From contig OZ242031.1 of the NCBI GenBank assembly GCA_965205045.1, positions 744,001 through 808,000 on the forward strand: a stretch of 64,000 nucleotides of DNA. The letters run 5' to 3'. The position numbers and the translations under genes are program-made. The notes beneath the pieces are model-generated. The model saw only the letters and a list, made by a program, of their open reading frames with translations. It ran no database searches and had not been told where the DNA came from. This DNA comes from UBA6522 sp965205045 (GTDB taxonomy: Bacteria > Pseudomonadota > Gammaproteobacteria > Steroidobacterales > Rariloculaceae). Positions within the stretch are counted from its first letter, which is position 1. Each line of letters begins with the position of its first letter. This document shows positions 9,143-18,414 of the stretch, piece by piece.

Positions 9143-9186
9143 TCCGGCCAATCCGTGACCGTGCGGCACTTCGACGCCGCGGTCGC
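9142..9186 (+). pseudogene. Fragment of the coiled-coil gene family found at 29692
   Basis: About 45 bp, nearly 90 percent identical to positions 29795-29840. It encodes SGQSVTVRHFDAAVA against TGQFVTVQHFDAAVA in the intact gene. It abuts the lpxL remnant exactly, marking a recombination joint between two dead fragments. Confidence 0.5.
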
Positions 9187-9351
9187 TTTCGTCTTGCCTG
9201 AAGCCACTCGCGTTTGAGGGAATCGTTGTCAGGAAGATCGTGCCGTTGACACGCTGGGACAGTGAATGAGCCTGGTCGCCCCGTTCGAGTGGTAAACTGG
9301 CCTCAAGGCCACTCTCCGCGCAGGCGCGCGAACTTGGCTGATCGACGGACA

Positions 9352-10346
9352 ATGCCCATGAGAAATTCAATTCGGTTGTTTGTGGCCCTGGTACTCTCAA
9401 GCGTTGCTGGCGCACACGCTCAGCAACTTCTGACGACCGACGACGGCATCGGCCTGCGCGGCACGGTTCGGCTGCTGCAAAAAGCAACGCCGCGACCTGC
9501 AACGTGCTGGAAGCGAACGAACCGAGCTACGGGGAAAAGCGCGTCAACCAGGGCCAGCCATTGCATCTTTGGGAACTGGAGTTTTCCGTTTTCAACGGCT
9601 CGGGCCGCGCGCTGGACCACCTGATCGCCTACTACGACATCGCCTCGCCGTGGCCGCCGTGCACGAACTGGACGGAGCGCTACGAGCTGGAGGGCGACTA
9701 TTCGGGTGTGCAAGTGCAGTGGGTGGACCCCAGCGGGCGCATCCAGCACACCGGGGCGGCGACGCCGACGCTGCCGAACCAAACGCATACGGAGACCATC
9801 CTGCTGCTGGCGCTCAACGGCGTACGGCCGCAGTTTGCCGACTGGTCGGTGAACTACACGTTCATGGAAGGCGAAGCGGATACGGTGGCGGCGGCGACCG
9901 AAGCGCCGGCGGCCAGCGCGCCCAGGCTGCCGTCCGGTCCGCTATGCGCGGACACTGCGGACGAAGCCTGCTGGATGGAACTTGACACTTTGCCGGGTTG
10001 CTACATCCGGATTCGGGAACCACTATTTTATGAACTCAATACCTGGTCCGGACAGTGCTCTGGCGGTCTTGGCACCGGAACAGCAGTTTTCAGAGAAATC
10101 TACTTCTCCAATGGGGATATCCTCGAAACCCCTTACGTGAACGGCGAGGTACACGGCACGGAGATTAGGCGGAAGGCCAACGGTACCGTGTCCGAATACC
10201 CTTGGGTGAACGGTGTGCTACACGGTGCGTACATTATTCGTGACCCCGACGGCTGGGCGCTGGAAACTCACTATGTGAACGACGAGAGAGTCTGCATGGT
10301 TTCGCGAGACTCGAACGGTCGAGTGAACACCGACACCTGCAACTAG
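9352..10346 (+). pseudogene. Secreted protein with C-terminal MORN-like repeats, frameshifted at an A tract
   Basis: The start is ATG 9352 (or 9358), with signal peptide MRNSIRLFVALVLSSVAGAHA. The first frame reads to QQLLTTDDGIGLRGTVRLLQ and then breaks; the second frame continues as SNAATCNVLEANEPS and stays open to 10346. The break is in a run of five A (9479-9483); six would join the frames. The middle region (LHLWELEFSVFNGSGRALDH, SPWPPCTNWTERYELEG) is a conserved beta-rich domain of unknown role. The last 90 residues hold about three MORN/YwqK-type repeats (NGDILETPYVNGEVHGTEI, GTVSEYPWVNGVLHGAYI, GWALETHYVND). A sequencing error or recent or phase-variable frameshift is possible. Confidence 0.65.
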
Positions 10347-10680
10347 GGAAGGAAAAATGCAAACGATGAACATGCCGAGCGCCGAGGGATTCCGCTGCGT
10401 GGCCACCGACCTTCTGTAGGGGCACCCATGCCTGTTTCACCAGGGACCATCTGATGATTCAGCTCGCGAGAGCGGGTGATTTCACATGGAACGAGCACGG
10501 GGTAGCGGAAACAAAAAGGCCCGTTTAGGAGGATCCATCCGCCAATATGGGCGGGGACTCCAAGTCCGTAAAACGCACAATGCTCGATGGCCCGGACTAC
10601 TGGTAGCCACTCTGGCCGTCACCCCTAGGCAGTCTATGCTGGCAGCACATCGGGAAGCAATTGTCATAGCACGATTTCGT
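10347..10680. other. Intergenic region with a dispersed 3'-flank repeat
   Basis: No credible gene. It holds the 64-bp repeat at 10352-10415 right after the MORN gene and ends at the left end of the insertion sequence that follows. Confidence 0.6.
10352..10415 (+). repeat. 64-bp dispersed repeat, copy 1
   Basis: It is identical at 58 of 64 positions to 22295-22358, same strand. Both copies begin a few bases after the stop codon of a gene or gene remnant and include the block AACGATGAACATGCCGAGCG and GGCCACCGACCTTCT. Either may be the residue of a lost gene. Confidence 0.65.
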
Positions 10681-12431
10681 TACGTAGTGTCTGCCAGAAA
10701 ACCCCAGTTTCTGGCGATGGGCCTGTATCCATAAACAGTATATTGGGAGCGGTTCACGTCATGGGACCGGCGTTTTTTGCCATGCCGGGCTCCCCGGAGG
10801 GGCGGCTTCGGCATAGGGGACCGGCGGCCGGGGAGGATTTTCCGAGGGAGCGCATACCCGCCCGTCCGGCGGCCCGGACGCGGCGGCGGCGCTTGAACTC
10901 GCGCTGGCGCAGCAGCCGCCCCAACCGGTGCAGGTTGGCCGCCAGCACCGACAGCGCCACGGTTCGTTCGAACCCGTCCGCGCCATGTGCGCGCACCCGG
11001 TCCAGGCCCCGGTGCTCCAGCGCGTCGGTCGCCGACTCCACCGCCGGATGTTGCCGGCGCGCGGTCGCGAACGCCTCGCCCGACTCGCGTTCGCGGTCGG
11101 CCCGGCTCGGCCGCCCCTTGCGCGGCAGCGCGTTCACGTCCAGCAGCCCGTCCAGGCGCGCCCGGTTCGACGGGCTGTGGAAACCCCGGTCGAAACTGCG
11201 CGCGCGCAGGTCCGGATGAAGCGCTTGCGCCTCCCGCACCATCGGCACGGCCGCCTTCACGTCGCTCCCCGCCCACAGGACCTTGCGGTGAAGGATGAAC
11301 TGAAATTGGTCCTCCATCACGCACACCGGCACCCCCGGCTCCACCGGCGTGCCCGCCTTGCCCTTGGCGGTCCAGCGCGTGTGCGGCTCGAAGATCGAAA
11401 ACACCTTCTCCTCGTGCGCAATCGCCTCGCCCAGCAGCAAACGCCGCCCGACTTGGTCCATCTGGCGCCGCGCGTGCTCCAGATACCCCCGCACCGGCGC
11501 CCAGTCCGACTCCGGGACCCCTTTCGACGCCAACGCATCGAGCGTGGCCTCGACACGCCCGGGCAGCGTTGCGCAACGCGACAGATACGCCTCCACACGC
11601 GCCGGACAACCCTTCGCCCGGCGCGTCGAACGCACCCGGTGGAACAATGTCCTCACGCCGTTGGACAGATGGCGCCACTGGCGCCAGCCGCCGACCCCAT
11701 GCCGCCTGGCCAACCGCGCCGTGTCCCGGACCGCGCACCGCACCGCGTCCCACAGCAAACTCACGACGGTCGGGTAATGAACGCCGGTCTCCACCGCGAA
11801 GGAATCGCACCGCCCCCGCAACGGCGCGCCAGGCTTTTTTCCGGCCACCGCGTGGCCGCCCTCCACCACCAGCCTCCCCACCGCCGGGAGCAACTCCGGC
11901 GTCAACAACGACACGTTGTCGATCAACGTCTGCAACTCGTACCGCGTCCCGTCGGCGACATCCCCGTGCGCCAGCATCGCCCGCACCGTGCGGTGGTTGT
12001 TCGCCAGATCGTGAAGACGGTCGAAATCGCAGCCCGGGCCCTGCTTCAACACCCCCAGCACCAGAATCCGCCACAGGTCCATCCCCGGACGGCCCACCGC
12101 CCGGTCCGTGCCCGGCCGGATGTGCGCCTCCAGCAGCCCGAACAACTCCTCGCGCTTTCGCGCATGAAGATATTGAAGGCCCCGAAGCACCGCCGGTATG
12201 TCGTTCCGCGACTTCGGGTCCAGCCAGATGTCCTCGATCGCGACTTGGCCGAATTGCATCTGCCGATACTGAACCTTGCGCATGCCATGTCCTCGAAGAT
12301 CGCCCGAAATCGGGCCGGAAAGGCGCTATTTTCCCCGATTCCCGGCGCCAAGGACAGATCTTCGCCATCGAAAAATCACGCTTTCGCGTTATCATTCAAA
12401 GAGATAGGAATTTTCGGGCAGGCACTACGTA
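10681..12431 (-). mobile_element. ISNCY-type insertion sequence, complete
   Basis: The ends are inverted repeats: left TACGTAGTGTCTGCCAGAAA and right (reverse complement) TACGTAGTGCCTGCCCGAAA, two mismatches in 21 positions. The outer TACGTA is itself palindromic and may be a 6-bp target duplication instead of part of the repeat, in which case the element is 10687-12425. It encodes one long transposase on the minus strand and looks intact. It sits just upstream of the ribosome binding site of the next gene (12450). Confidence 0.8.
10754..12283 (-). CDS. ISNCY family transposase
   Basis: The protein has 509 residues; ATG 12283 is preceded by GAGGA. Similarity from memory to the ISNCY transposases: N-terminus MRKVQYRQMQFGQVAIEDIW with SRNDIPAVLRGLQ, then a DDE-type core with VCVMEDQFQFILHRKVLW, RSFDRGFHSPSNRARLD and a C-terminal QHPAVESATDALEHRGLDRV that would carry the last acidic residue. 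It mobilises its own element by cut-and-paste or copy-out transposition; frame complete. Confidence 0.8.
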   Translation of the reverse strand: MRKVQYRQMQFGQVAIEDIWLDPKSRNDIPAVLRGLQYLHARKREELFGLLEAHIRPGTDRAVGRPGMDLWRILVLGVLKQGPGCDFDRLHDLANNHRTVRAMLAHGDVADGTRYELQTLIDNVSLLTPELLPAVGRLVVEGGHAVAGKKPGAPLRGRCDSFAVETGVHYPTVVSLLWDAVRCAVRDTARLARRHGVGGWRQWRHLSNGVRTLFHRVRSTRRAKGCPARVEAYLSRCATLPGRVEATLDALASKGVPESDWAPVRGYLEHARRQMDQVGRRLLLGEAIAHEEKVFSIFEPHTRWTAKGKAGTPVEPGVPVCVMEDQFQFILHRKVLWAGSDVKAAVPMVREAQALHPDLRARSFDRGFHSPSNRARLDGLLDVNALPRKGRPSRADRERESGEAFATARRQHPAVESATDALEHRGLDRVRAHGADGFERTVALSVLAANLHRLGRLLRQREFKRRRRVRAAGRAGMRSLGKSSPAAGPLCRSRPSGEPGMAKNAGPMT

Positions 12432-12449
12432 AAATTATAAGGAGATTCC

Positions 12450-13413
12450 ATGACCCAGGAACCTCAAGGACCGGGTGGTAGTCCGGGTATTGCATTGTTG
12501 GCCGTCGTGGTAGCGGCAGGACTTGGAGGCCTGTTCCTAGTCCGCGAACCACTTCAATCTTCGCGTCCGAAGGACGTGGTGTCGTTTCAAGTTTCGCCCA
12601 CACAGGTAGAAACTGTCGACGCTCGTCTTTGGCAGGATCCTCTACAAGCCATACAAAGCGACTGGAATCGCCTTGTAACTCTCACAATTGAAGAAGAGGG
12701 ACTGCCGCCATTCATGGCTCCACCTCCAACAATTGCAAACATCCGCGAAGCGGTGGCTAACCAAGCCGGTCGTTTGCTGGTAATCGGTGCGCTCATGAGC
12801 GGAGGACCATATGCCAATGACGCAGAAGATCGGCGCCGCAGCCGTTACGCACTCATGTCTGCGCTAACCAAGGCCGACTTCGTCCCTTCCGATGGCGATA
12901 GAATTGGTTACTTTCTATCTCCCGAGTTTGCTCAGTCAATCAACCATAGTGAATCAACAGTCCCATGGGAAAGGATGTGTGGCGCCACCAGCAACGCGGC
13001 AACACGGTGTCCGTTAAAGGACTCCGTAACGCTGGTTGGATTCGAATGGTTCAGACCACGGCCCGAGCCCAATTCTTCCCTAGATGTACGTTGGAAATCG
13101 GTGCTAGTGTTGTGGTTGAATGATAGGAATTATTCTACCGAAGGCAATCCATTGAGCCTTATTCGCTCGTTGCTTCAGGAAATTACACGCGAGCGAAAGA
13201 GTAGCAACGAGAACAATACTACTATAACGCTTATAGGCCCTTCCAATTCCGAATTTCTTTCGGACATTCCCTTTGGGAATTCGCAAAACAGCTCGGTCAG
13301 AAAAATCACGCAAGCGCTTCAGAAATTTCCCGAGGACTCGCGGAAACTATTGTTGGAACTCGTGACACCAGTTGAAGATATCGAAGAGACAGAAACACCT
13401 TCTCATGATTCTA
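12450..13413 (+). pseudogene. Large multi-domain membrane protein, 5' part (split by IS5-family insertion)
   Basis: The start ATG at 12450 follows AAGGAG. The first 321 residues are one N-terminal membrane helix (GIALLAVVVAAGLGGLFLV, about 13-31) followed by an exported domain. The frame is cut by an insertion sequence at the TA of 13412-13413. Removing the element and one TA joins codon TCT to AGT in frame with 14275-17096, giving an ancestral protein of 1261 residues. The region GRLLVIGALMSGGPYANDAED and YFLSPEFAQSIN suggests an alpha/beta periplasmic sensor-type domain. Not assigned to a named family. Codon use is visibly less GC-rich than in the core genes, consistent with horizontal origin. 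Confidence 0.75.
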
Positions 13414-13422
13414 GAAGCCATC

Positions 13423-13908
13423 TCACAAATACTTTTTGGCCAAGATCATGAACGTGGCGAGCTTGAGAAAGGCCACGAAATTTTCGAAGTGACGTTCGTA
13501 CCGGGTGACTATCCGACGGTAGTTTTGCAGCCATGCGAACAGCCGTTCGACCTTCCAGCGGCGCTTGTAGCGCCGCAGCACCCGCCCATCCTGGGTCTTG
13601 GGCTTGGTGCGGTTGGCCCGGTGGGGCGCGATGAGCTGTACCCCCAGCTTCGCGCATTCCCCGTCCAACGGGTCGCTGTCGTAGGCCTTGTCGCCGATCA
13701 GGCGCTCCGGCACGGCTTCTGTCGAACGCGCGTCGATCGACTCGATCACGAACTTGGTCTCGTGCGGCGAGGCGCTGCCCGCGCAAACCGACACCGGCAG
13801 TCCGGAGCGCTCGGCCATCATCATGATTTTGCAGCCCTTTCCGCGCTTGGTCTTGCCGACTCCGGCGCCCCCTTTTTGGCCGCGCTGAAGCTGCCGTCGA
13901 TGAAGCAT
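13423..13908 (-). CDS. IS5 family transposase, OrfB (C-terminal part)
   Basis: It supplies the catalytic part of the fused transposase: IGDKAYDSDPLDGE with the second Asp, and RRYKRRWKVERLFAWLQNYR with the last Glu of the DDE triad. The frame lies -1 to OrfA and overlaps it; the slip site is the AAAAAGGGGG run near 13868-13877. The independent upstream start is not thought to be used; the functional product is OrfA-OrfB by programmed -1 frameshifting. Confidence 0.85.
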   Translation of the reverse strand: MLHRRQLQRGQKGGAGVGKTKRGKGCKIMMMAERSGLPVSVCAGSASPHETKFVIESIDARSTEAVPERLIGDKAYDSDPLDGECAKLGVQLIAPHRANRTKPKTQDGRVLRRYKRRWKVERLFAWLQNYRRIVTRYERHFENFVAFLKLATFMILAKKYL

Positions 13909-14201
13909 TCGCTCATGTCGACCTCACCGCGCCGCTCCAAGTCCCGGGTCAAAACATCCACCAACCGGTCCATGACGCCCGCCTTGCGCCATTGCTGGAA
14001 GCGGCGGTGGCAGGTCTGGTACGGCGGATAGCGGTCGGGCATCTCCGACCAGGGCGCGCCCGTGCGCAAGATCCACAAAATGCCGTTCAAAACGTCCCGG
14101 GAATCCCGCCAAGGGCGGCCCCGACCGTCCGGCCGACGGGGCAAGGGAGGCAGCAAGGGCTCGATGAACGCCCACTGGGCGTCGTTGAGGTCGCGCAACA
14201 T
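13821..14201 (-). CDS. IS5 family transposase, OrfA (N-terminal part)
   Basis: The protein has 126 residues starting MLRDLNDAQWAFIEPLLPPL, the standard N-terminus of this group, with GILWILRTGAPWSEMPDRYP and the first catalytic Asp in FIDGSFSAAKKG. Translation then slips into OrfB at the A5G5 tract. Confidence 0.9.
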   Translation of the reverse strand: MLRDLNDAQWAFIEPLLPPLPRRPDGRGRPWRDSRDVLNGILWILRTGAPWSEMPDRYPPYQTCHRRFQQWRKAGVMDRLVDVLTRDLERRGEVDMSECFIDGSFSAAKKGAPESARPSAERAAKS

Positions 14202-14274
14202 GGGAAACTCCGATCATCTTCATAATCGGGATTGGAATGCTATCATAACTTCCTGAATTATGAGATAGCTTCTA

Positions 14275-17096
14275 GTGAAAACTCAATATTTACGGTCGAA
14301 AGCTACAATCCTCATCTGAGTGAAGTTGATGTCTTGGTCCAATATTCTATCGAAAATACACTATACGTTATCGACAGCTATTTGGACTATGGGCTGCCCC
14401 AACAAGCGGAAGAGTATCTTCGGGATTGCCTTGGGGAACCAATGCCACTAGAGGAATGCCTCGAGCGTGATCCAATTGGCAGTATCGTGGATTCAGACCC
14501 GAATTGGCGAGACACTGTTTTTCACATGATCAATGTGTATGCTGACTCAGCATATCCCGAAGACACTGCAGCAGCAATTCGCGATGTTTCAGGCGGCATT
14601 AGTTGGATCGAATCGCTACTGCTTCGTGCTCATTACTACTTGGACTACGGGTTACCGTCGCCCGACGATAGTGAAACGTTGCGTGTCTGTCTCACAGATC
14701 AACGCCCGGCTGAGGGAGACGGGCTACGGACGGCATTGAGCGCTTGTCTGAGAACTCATCTGCTAACCGAGGATTCGGACCCAGACTGGCACTTGACTGT
14801 TGTGAATAGCTGGATTGACTTAAACGCGCAGCAAGTGAACACTGGGTCATCTATCGACATCCTTCCGCTACACGTTATCTCACCGCGATCAACGGTTCCG
14901 CTGAGCTTGTTGTTGGAAGGACACCTCGATAGGACCAAATTCCCGGAAGACTCGCTGGCATGGGATCAGAGAGTAGCCGATAGACTCGGCGTCCACAGCT
15001 TTCGTTCGGTGCTCGCTAGGGACGATGTTGTGTTGCAAGCAATTGTCAAAGAACTCGAAGCGCGGGGCCTTAATTGCAATAAGGATATCGCGATCATCTC
15101 AGAATTGGACTCCAATTATGGTCGTGCGATGCAACGTATTGTCGACAAGGCAATATTGAAAGAACTTGATTGTGCAGAAGCGCAAGTACCTACTATCCGC
15201 TACTTCGGTTACCTGCGCGGCGTTGACGGCGAAATGCCATTGGCCGCAGAAAACAGCTCAGTCTCGAACGAACAATTCCGAGGCGACCAGCAGAATGCTT
15301 CTGAAGCAACCGGCTTCTCTTTTTCTCCATCCGAATCCGCCGTGGGAGCAGCGCAGATGGACTACATTCGGCGCCTTGCCGATGACATCGGTCAGCAATC
15401 CGCGTTAGAAGGAAAAGAACTTCGGGCGATCGGCGTCTTCGGTACCGACATCTACGATAAACAGCTGATACTTCAAGCGCTACACGAACGTCTACCGAAC
15501 GTCAGGTACTTCACGACTGATTTAGACGCGCGGCTTGCCGACCCCGAAGAGTATCGTTGGAACGGAAATCTGATTGTCGGTTCCGCTTATGGATTGTCAT
15601 GGCTGGCGAACGACTGCCAAGCACCATCGGCGAATTACAGTTTCGACGTTCCTTCGTTCCGTGATAGCTACCAAACAGCTTTTTTCCGCGCTGTGCAGAT
15701 GGCACTAAATGTTGATAACGGCTTATCAAAGATGCCTTTCAGTCCACCTCAAGCTCGAGTATTCGAAATTGGCCGATCAGGTGCAATAGACATTACTCCC
15801 TACAATCGTCCCACGAAACTGCCGTGCAGCGACGAGACCGGGAATGTTTCGCCTATGGAGCTGGGTTGGCTACAACATTCTGGCGGCAATATCGAAAAGC
15901 TATTCCGTATCATTGTGTTGCTAATGCCGCTAGTAATTCTTGTACTATCCTCTCTGTGGATTAGTCGGCACTTACCGGAAAAGAGATCAGATCGAGCAGC
16001 GCATGAATCCGTTTTGCGCTACGCGCTGGGTTCGACGCTACTCATTGGCTTCACTTTGCTTGGTTGGAATAAGCAGTGGCAAGAACCCCTTCTCCTGCTG
16101 GAGGGGATCAGCGCTGTGCCCACGTTGGTGCTGCATCTGACCGCCATTTTGTATGCGGTCGCAATCGTAATCATAGCGCATGGAAGAATTATACAGAGCA
16201 ACACCGACATCGCCAGCAAGTTCAACCTCGACCTAAGCGGTCAAGCGTGGGAGCGTCGGAAAGACCTGTTTCATCTTTATCGAAATTCATCGAAGATTTC
16301 ACTGATGACATGGACACGGGAGATCGCCCAGAATAGAAGCCTGAGTACGACCACATCTGTCGGTGAAATATGGCAGCGCTACCAAATATTGGGCAGCTGG
16401 AACGCACGCCTAGCTCGCGCATTGCCATGGGCGATGTTTTGGACCGCCGTAGTGTGGTTCGTGATCAGCCTAGATCCTAGTCCGCTATTGGCGCGTCATA
16501 TCGGTGCATTGATAGAATCCATCCGCGTTGTGACCCTCTTCGTTACCCTGATTGCGGTATGCCTGTGCACAGACGCGCTACGTCTGGGACAAGTTTTCAT
16601 GCAAGCACTAACCGCAACCGATATTGGCGGATGGAGCAAGTTTGCGAAATTCGACGATGTGCTCAAGCGCCGTTGGCTAACAATGCAACTAATGGTTGCC
16701 CACACCAAGTGCGTTACCCCGCTCATCGTCCTGCCGTTCATTCTCGTTTTCTTGCTGTTGTTGGCGCGCAGTACGATTTTCGACGGTTGGGCATGGACAC
16801 CGAGGTTAATCGGGGTTTACGCTGGATTTTCTGCGTATCTGCTTGCCCGCGCGTTTCTCTTCCAACGCAGCGCAAATCAGGGTAGAGAGAGCATTTTGTA
16901 TGACTTGGACATGCACCGGCGTACTTTGACCGGAGACGAACCAGAGTTGAAACGAACGGAAATTATTATGGAGGAAATCAATTCAATTCACAGTGGCGCT
17001 TTTGTCCCATGGACTCGCCACCCAATTCTTCAGTCAGTCGCGCTACCGTCAGGCGGTGTCGGATTGATTGCCCTATTGGAAATAATATTTCTCTAA
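14275..17096 (+). pseudogene. Large multi-domain membrane protein, 3' part
   Basis: This is the continuation of the gene starting at 12450, 940 residues, with no start of its own other than ones inside the IS end. The first 200 residues show a tandem domain duplication: two units each with YLDYGLP, an LR.CL segment and DSDPxW..TV. Next comes a periplasmic-binding-like region (AIISELDSNYGRAMQRI, GVFGTDIYDKQLILQALHER, YFTTDLDARLADPEEYRW, FRDSYQTAFFRAVQMAL) that resembles a widespread family of uncharacterised receptor-like proteins. The C-terminal 400 residues have about seven membrane helices with soluble loops. A signalling or transport role is a guess. It ends 4 bp before a MITE-like element. 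Confidence 0.7.
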
Positions 17097-17100
17097 CGGA

Positions 17101-17243
17101 GGGGACTTATCCCGATAGGTTGACAAAAGGAGTTTTCCATGACCTGGGGGCATGGCATTCCGACAAAACCGACTGTTTACGGCGGATACTTCGGGGAACG
17201 CATAACCGGATGTCATGTTGTCAACCTATCTGGATAAGTCCCC
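17101..17243. mobile_element. MITE-like element with 26-bp inverted ends
   Basis: 143 bp. The left end starts GGGGACTTATCCCGATAGGT and the right end, reverse complemented, GGGGACTTATCCAGATAGGT; the repeats extend to TTGACAA and differ at one of 26 positions. There is no coding capacity and the interior is unrelated to the neighbours. No target duplication is evident. Probably a non-autonomous derivative of an IS absent from the window. Confidence 0.7.
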
Positions 17244-17472
17244 ACTTTAGAGCACTTTCGGCCATAGTAAGCGTTCAAACTTTCGGTCGAAACTTAACCG
17301 CGTATTCCATGTAAAGTTACCCATATGGACTCCGTCCGGTTGCCAAGTTCGCATTGTGGCGTTGGATTCAAGCTGCAGTCATTACTACAATTTTGATTCT
17401 ATTCCGGGTCGATATCTCTCCTTGATTTACAAATCCCATCTCATTTGCCTCCCTCTGCAAGCGTACCCCCGA

Positions 17473-18414
17473 TCACATTCTCGAAAGTTCGAGGGCCATG
17501 CTCCCGGTGTTATTGCGCAGGATGACATCATTGACCATCAAGACGAGTTGGCCGTCGCGTTGTGGGACCAAGGCATAAGGCTCGCGGGGGGTGTCGCCCA
17601 GCGCCCGGAACGCGGGTTTCCTTCGGTCCACACGGCCCACCACTTGAAACCAGCGGCCATCCGGCACCGGGCGAAGGCGCTCGGCCCACCAAAACGCCCG
17701 GATTCCAACAGCGTTCGGTTCGAATTGAAACCCCCGAGCGGGGCTCGCAACCCCATCGTCCATCCACCGGGAATGCTCCATAAGGCGCAGGGTATAGATC
17801 GCCCCGGCTTCGAGCCATACGCCGGTGTCGTTAACCCGATCGGAGCGAATGGTGATGCGGATGGACTCCCCTTTCGCCAGATGGCAGTTTCCGTGGACGT
17901 CAGTGCACCCGACTGCCACCGTTTCCTGTGCGTGCCTCTCAGAATGTCCGCCCTCTGATTTGACATCGGCCAGCACATCGAGCAATACGGCGACTATAGC
18001 CGCCAGCAGCACGAATACCGCCGCCCAGCGCAGCTTCGCGATCGACGCGGCGAACTTCGCGCGCCTCGGTATCCGATAGGCATGATTCCCGATCGATCGC
18101 TGAAGAACAAGCTCCTCCTGCGCCCGACCGAGGTTGGCCATGCCCCTACGCGAGACCCACACGAGACCAAGCACCACCGCGCTTGAAGTCGGGTAGATTC
18201 CGGCCAGTCGCGCCAATCTTGGGGGCAGCCCTGGCGCAATGGCCGCGATGAAATCGCCCACCCACGGCCAATACGGCACGTTCGGGGACGAGTCCAGATG
18301 AACTATCAGCGGAACGGCAGCTATCGCCCACAGGCCAAGAAGGCAATAGAGTATGCACTGCAAACCATGTCGGGCGTCCCCGAGCTGGCGTACTTCGGTA
18401 TTCGTCGCGGTCAT
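17473..18414 (-). CDS. Membrane protein with C-terminal LecA-like (galactose-binding) domain
   Basis: The protein has 313 residues. Its ATG at 18414 overlaps the stop of the DUF2235 gene (TAATG), so translation is coupled. Two or three membrane segments lie in the first half (CILYCLLGLWAIAAVPLIV; SSAVVLGLVWVS; WAAVFVLLAAIVAVLLDVLAD). The second half resembles the PA-I lectin fold: SIRITIRSDRVNDTGVWLEA, WFQVVGRVDRRKPAFRALG and the terminal LVLMVNDVILRNNTGSMALE, with the Asn-Asp/Asn-Asn-Thr-Gly pattern of the calcium/sugar site region. It may present the domain outside the membrane or anchor its partner. Lectin assignment is by remembered motif and moderate. Confidence 0.65.
   Translation of the reverse strand: MTATNTEVRQLGDARHGLQCILYCLLGLWAIAAVPLIVHLDSSPNVPYWPWVGDFIAAIAPGLPPRLARLAGIYPTSSAVVLGLVWVSRRGMANLGRAQEELVLQRSIGNHAYRIPRRAKFAASIAKLRWAAVFVLLAAIVAVLLDVLADVKSEGGHSERHAQETVAVGCTDVHGNCHLAKGESIRITIRSDRVNDTGVWLEAGAIYTLRLMEHSRWMDDGVASPARGFQFEPNAVGIRAFWWAERLRPVPDGRWFQVVGRVDRRKPAFRALGDTPREPYALVPQRDGQLVLMVNDVILRNNTGSMALELSRM

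Larger units (their letters stand above)
13414..14272 (-). mobile_element. IS5 family insertion sequence (IS427-like group), complete
   Basis: 859 bp bounded by inverted ends GAAGCCATCTCACAAAT (left) and GAAGCTATCTCATAATT (right, reverse complement), flanked on both sides by the dinucleotide TA (13412-13413 and 14273-14274) as target duplication. Length, ends, TA target and two overlapping frames with an A5G5 slippery tract are as expected for this IS group. Its excision exactly restores the host reading frame. Confidence 0.92.

Noticed and set aside
10352..10415. GFRCVATDLL reading as a second DGR variable repeat
   Set aside because: No homology to the TR beyond a few codons common to FGE-fold C-termini; no adenine-type differences.
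13423..14201. IS5-family transposase as a frameshifted pseudogene
   Set aside because: The overlap and A5G5 slip site are the normal expression mode of this IS group; ends and target duplication are intact.
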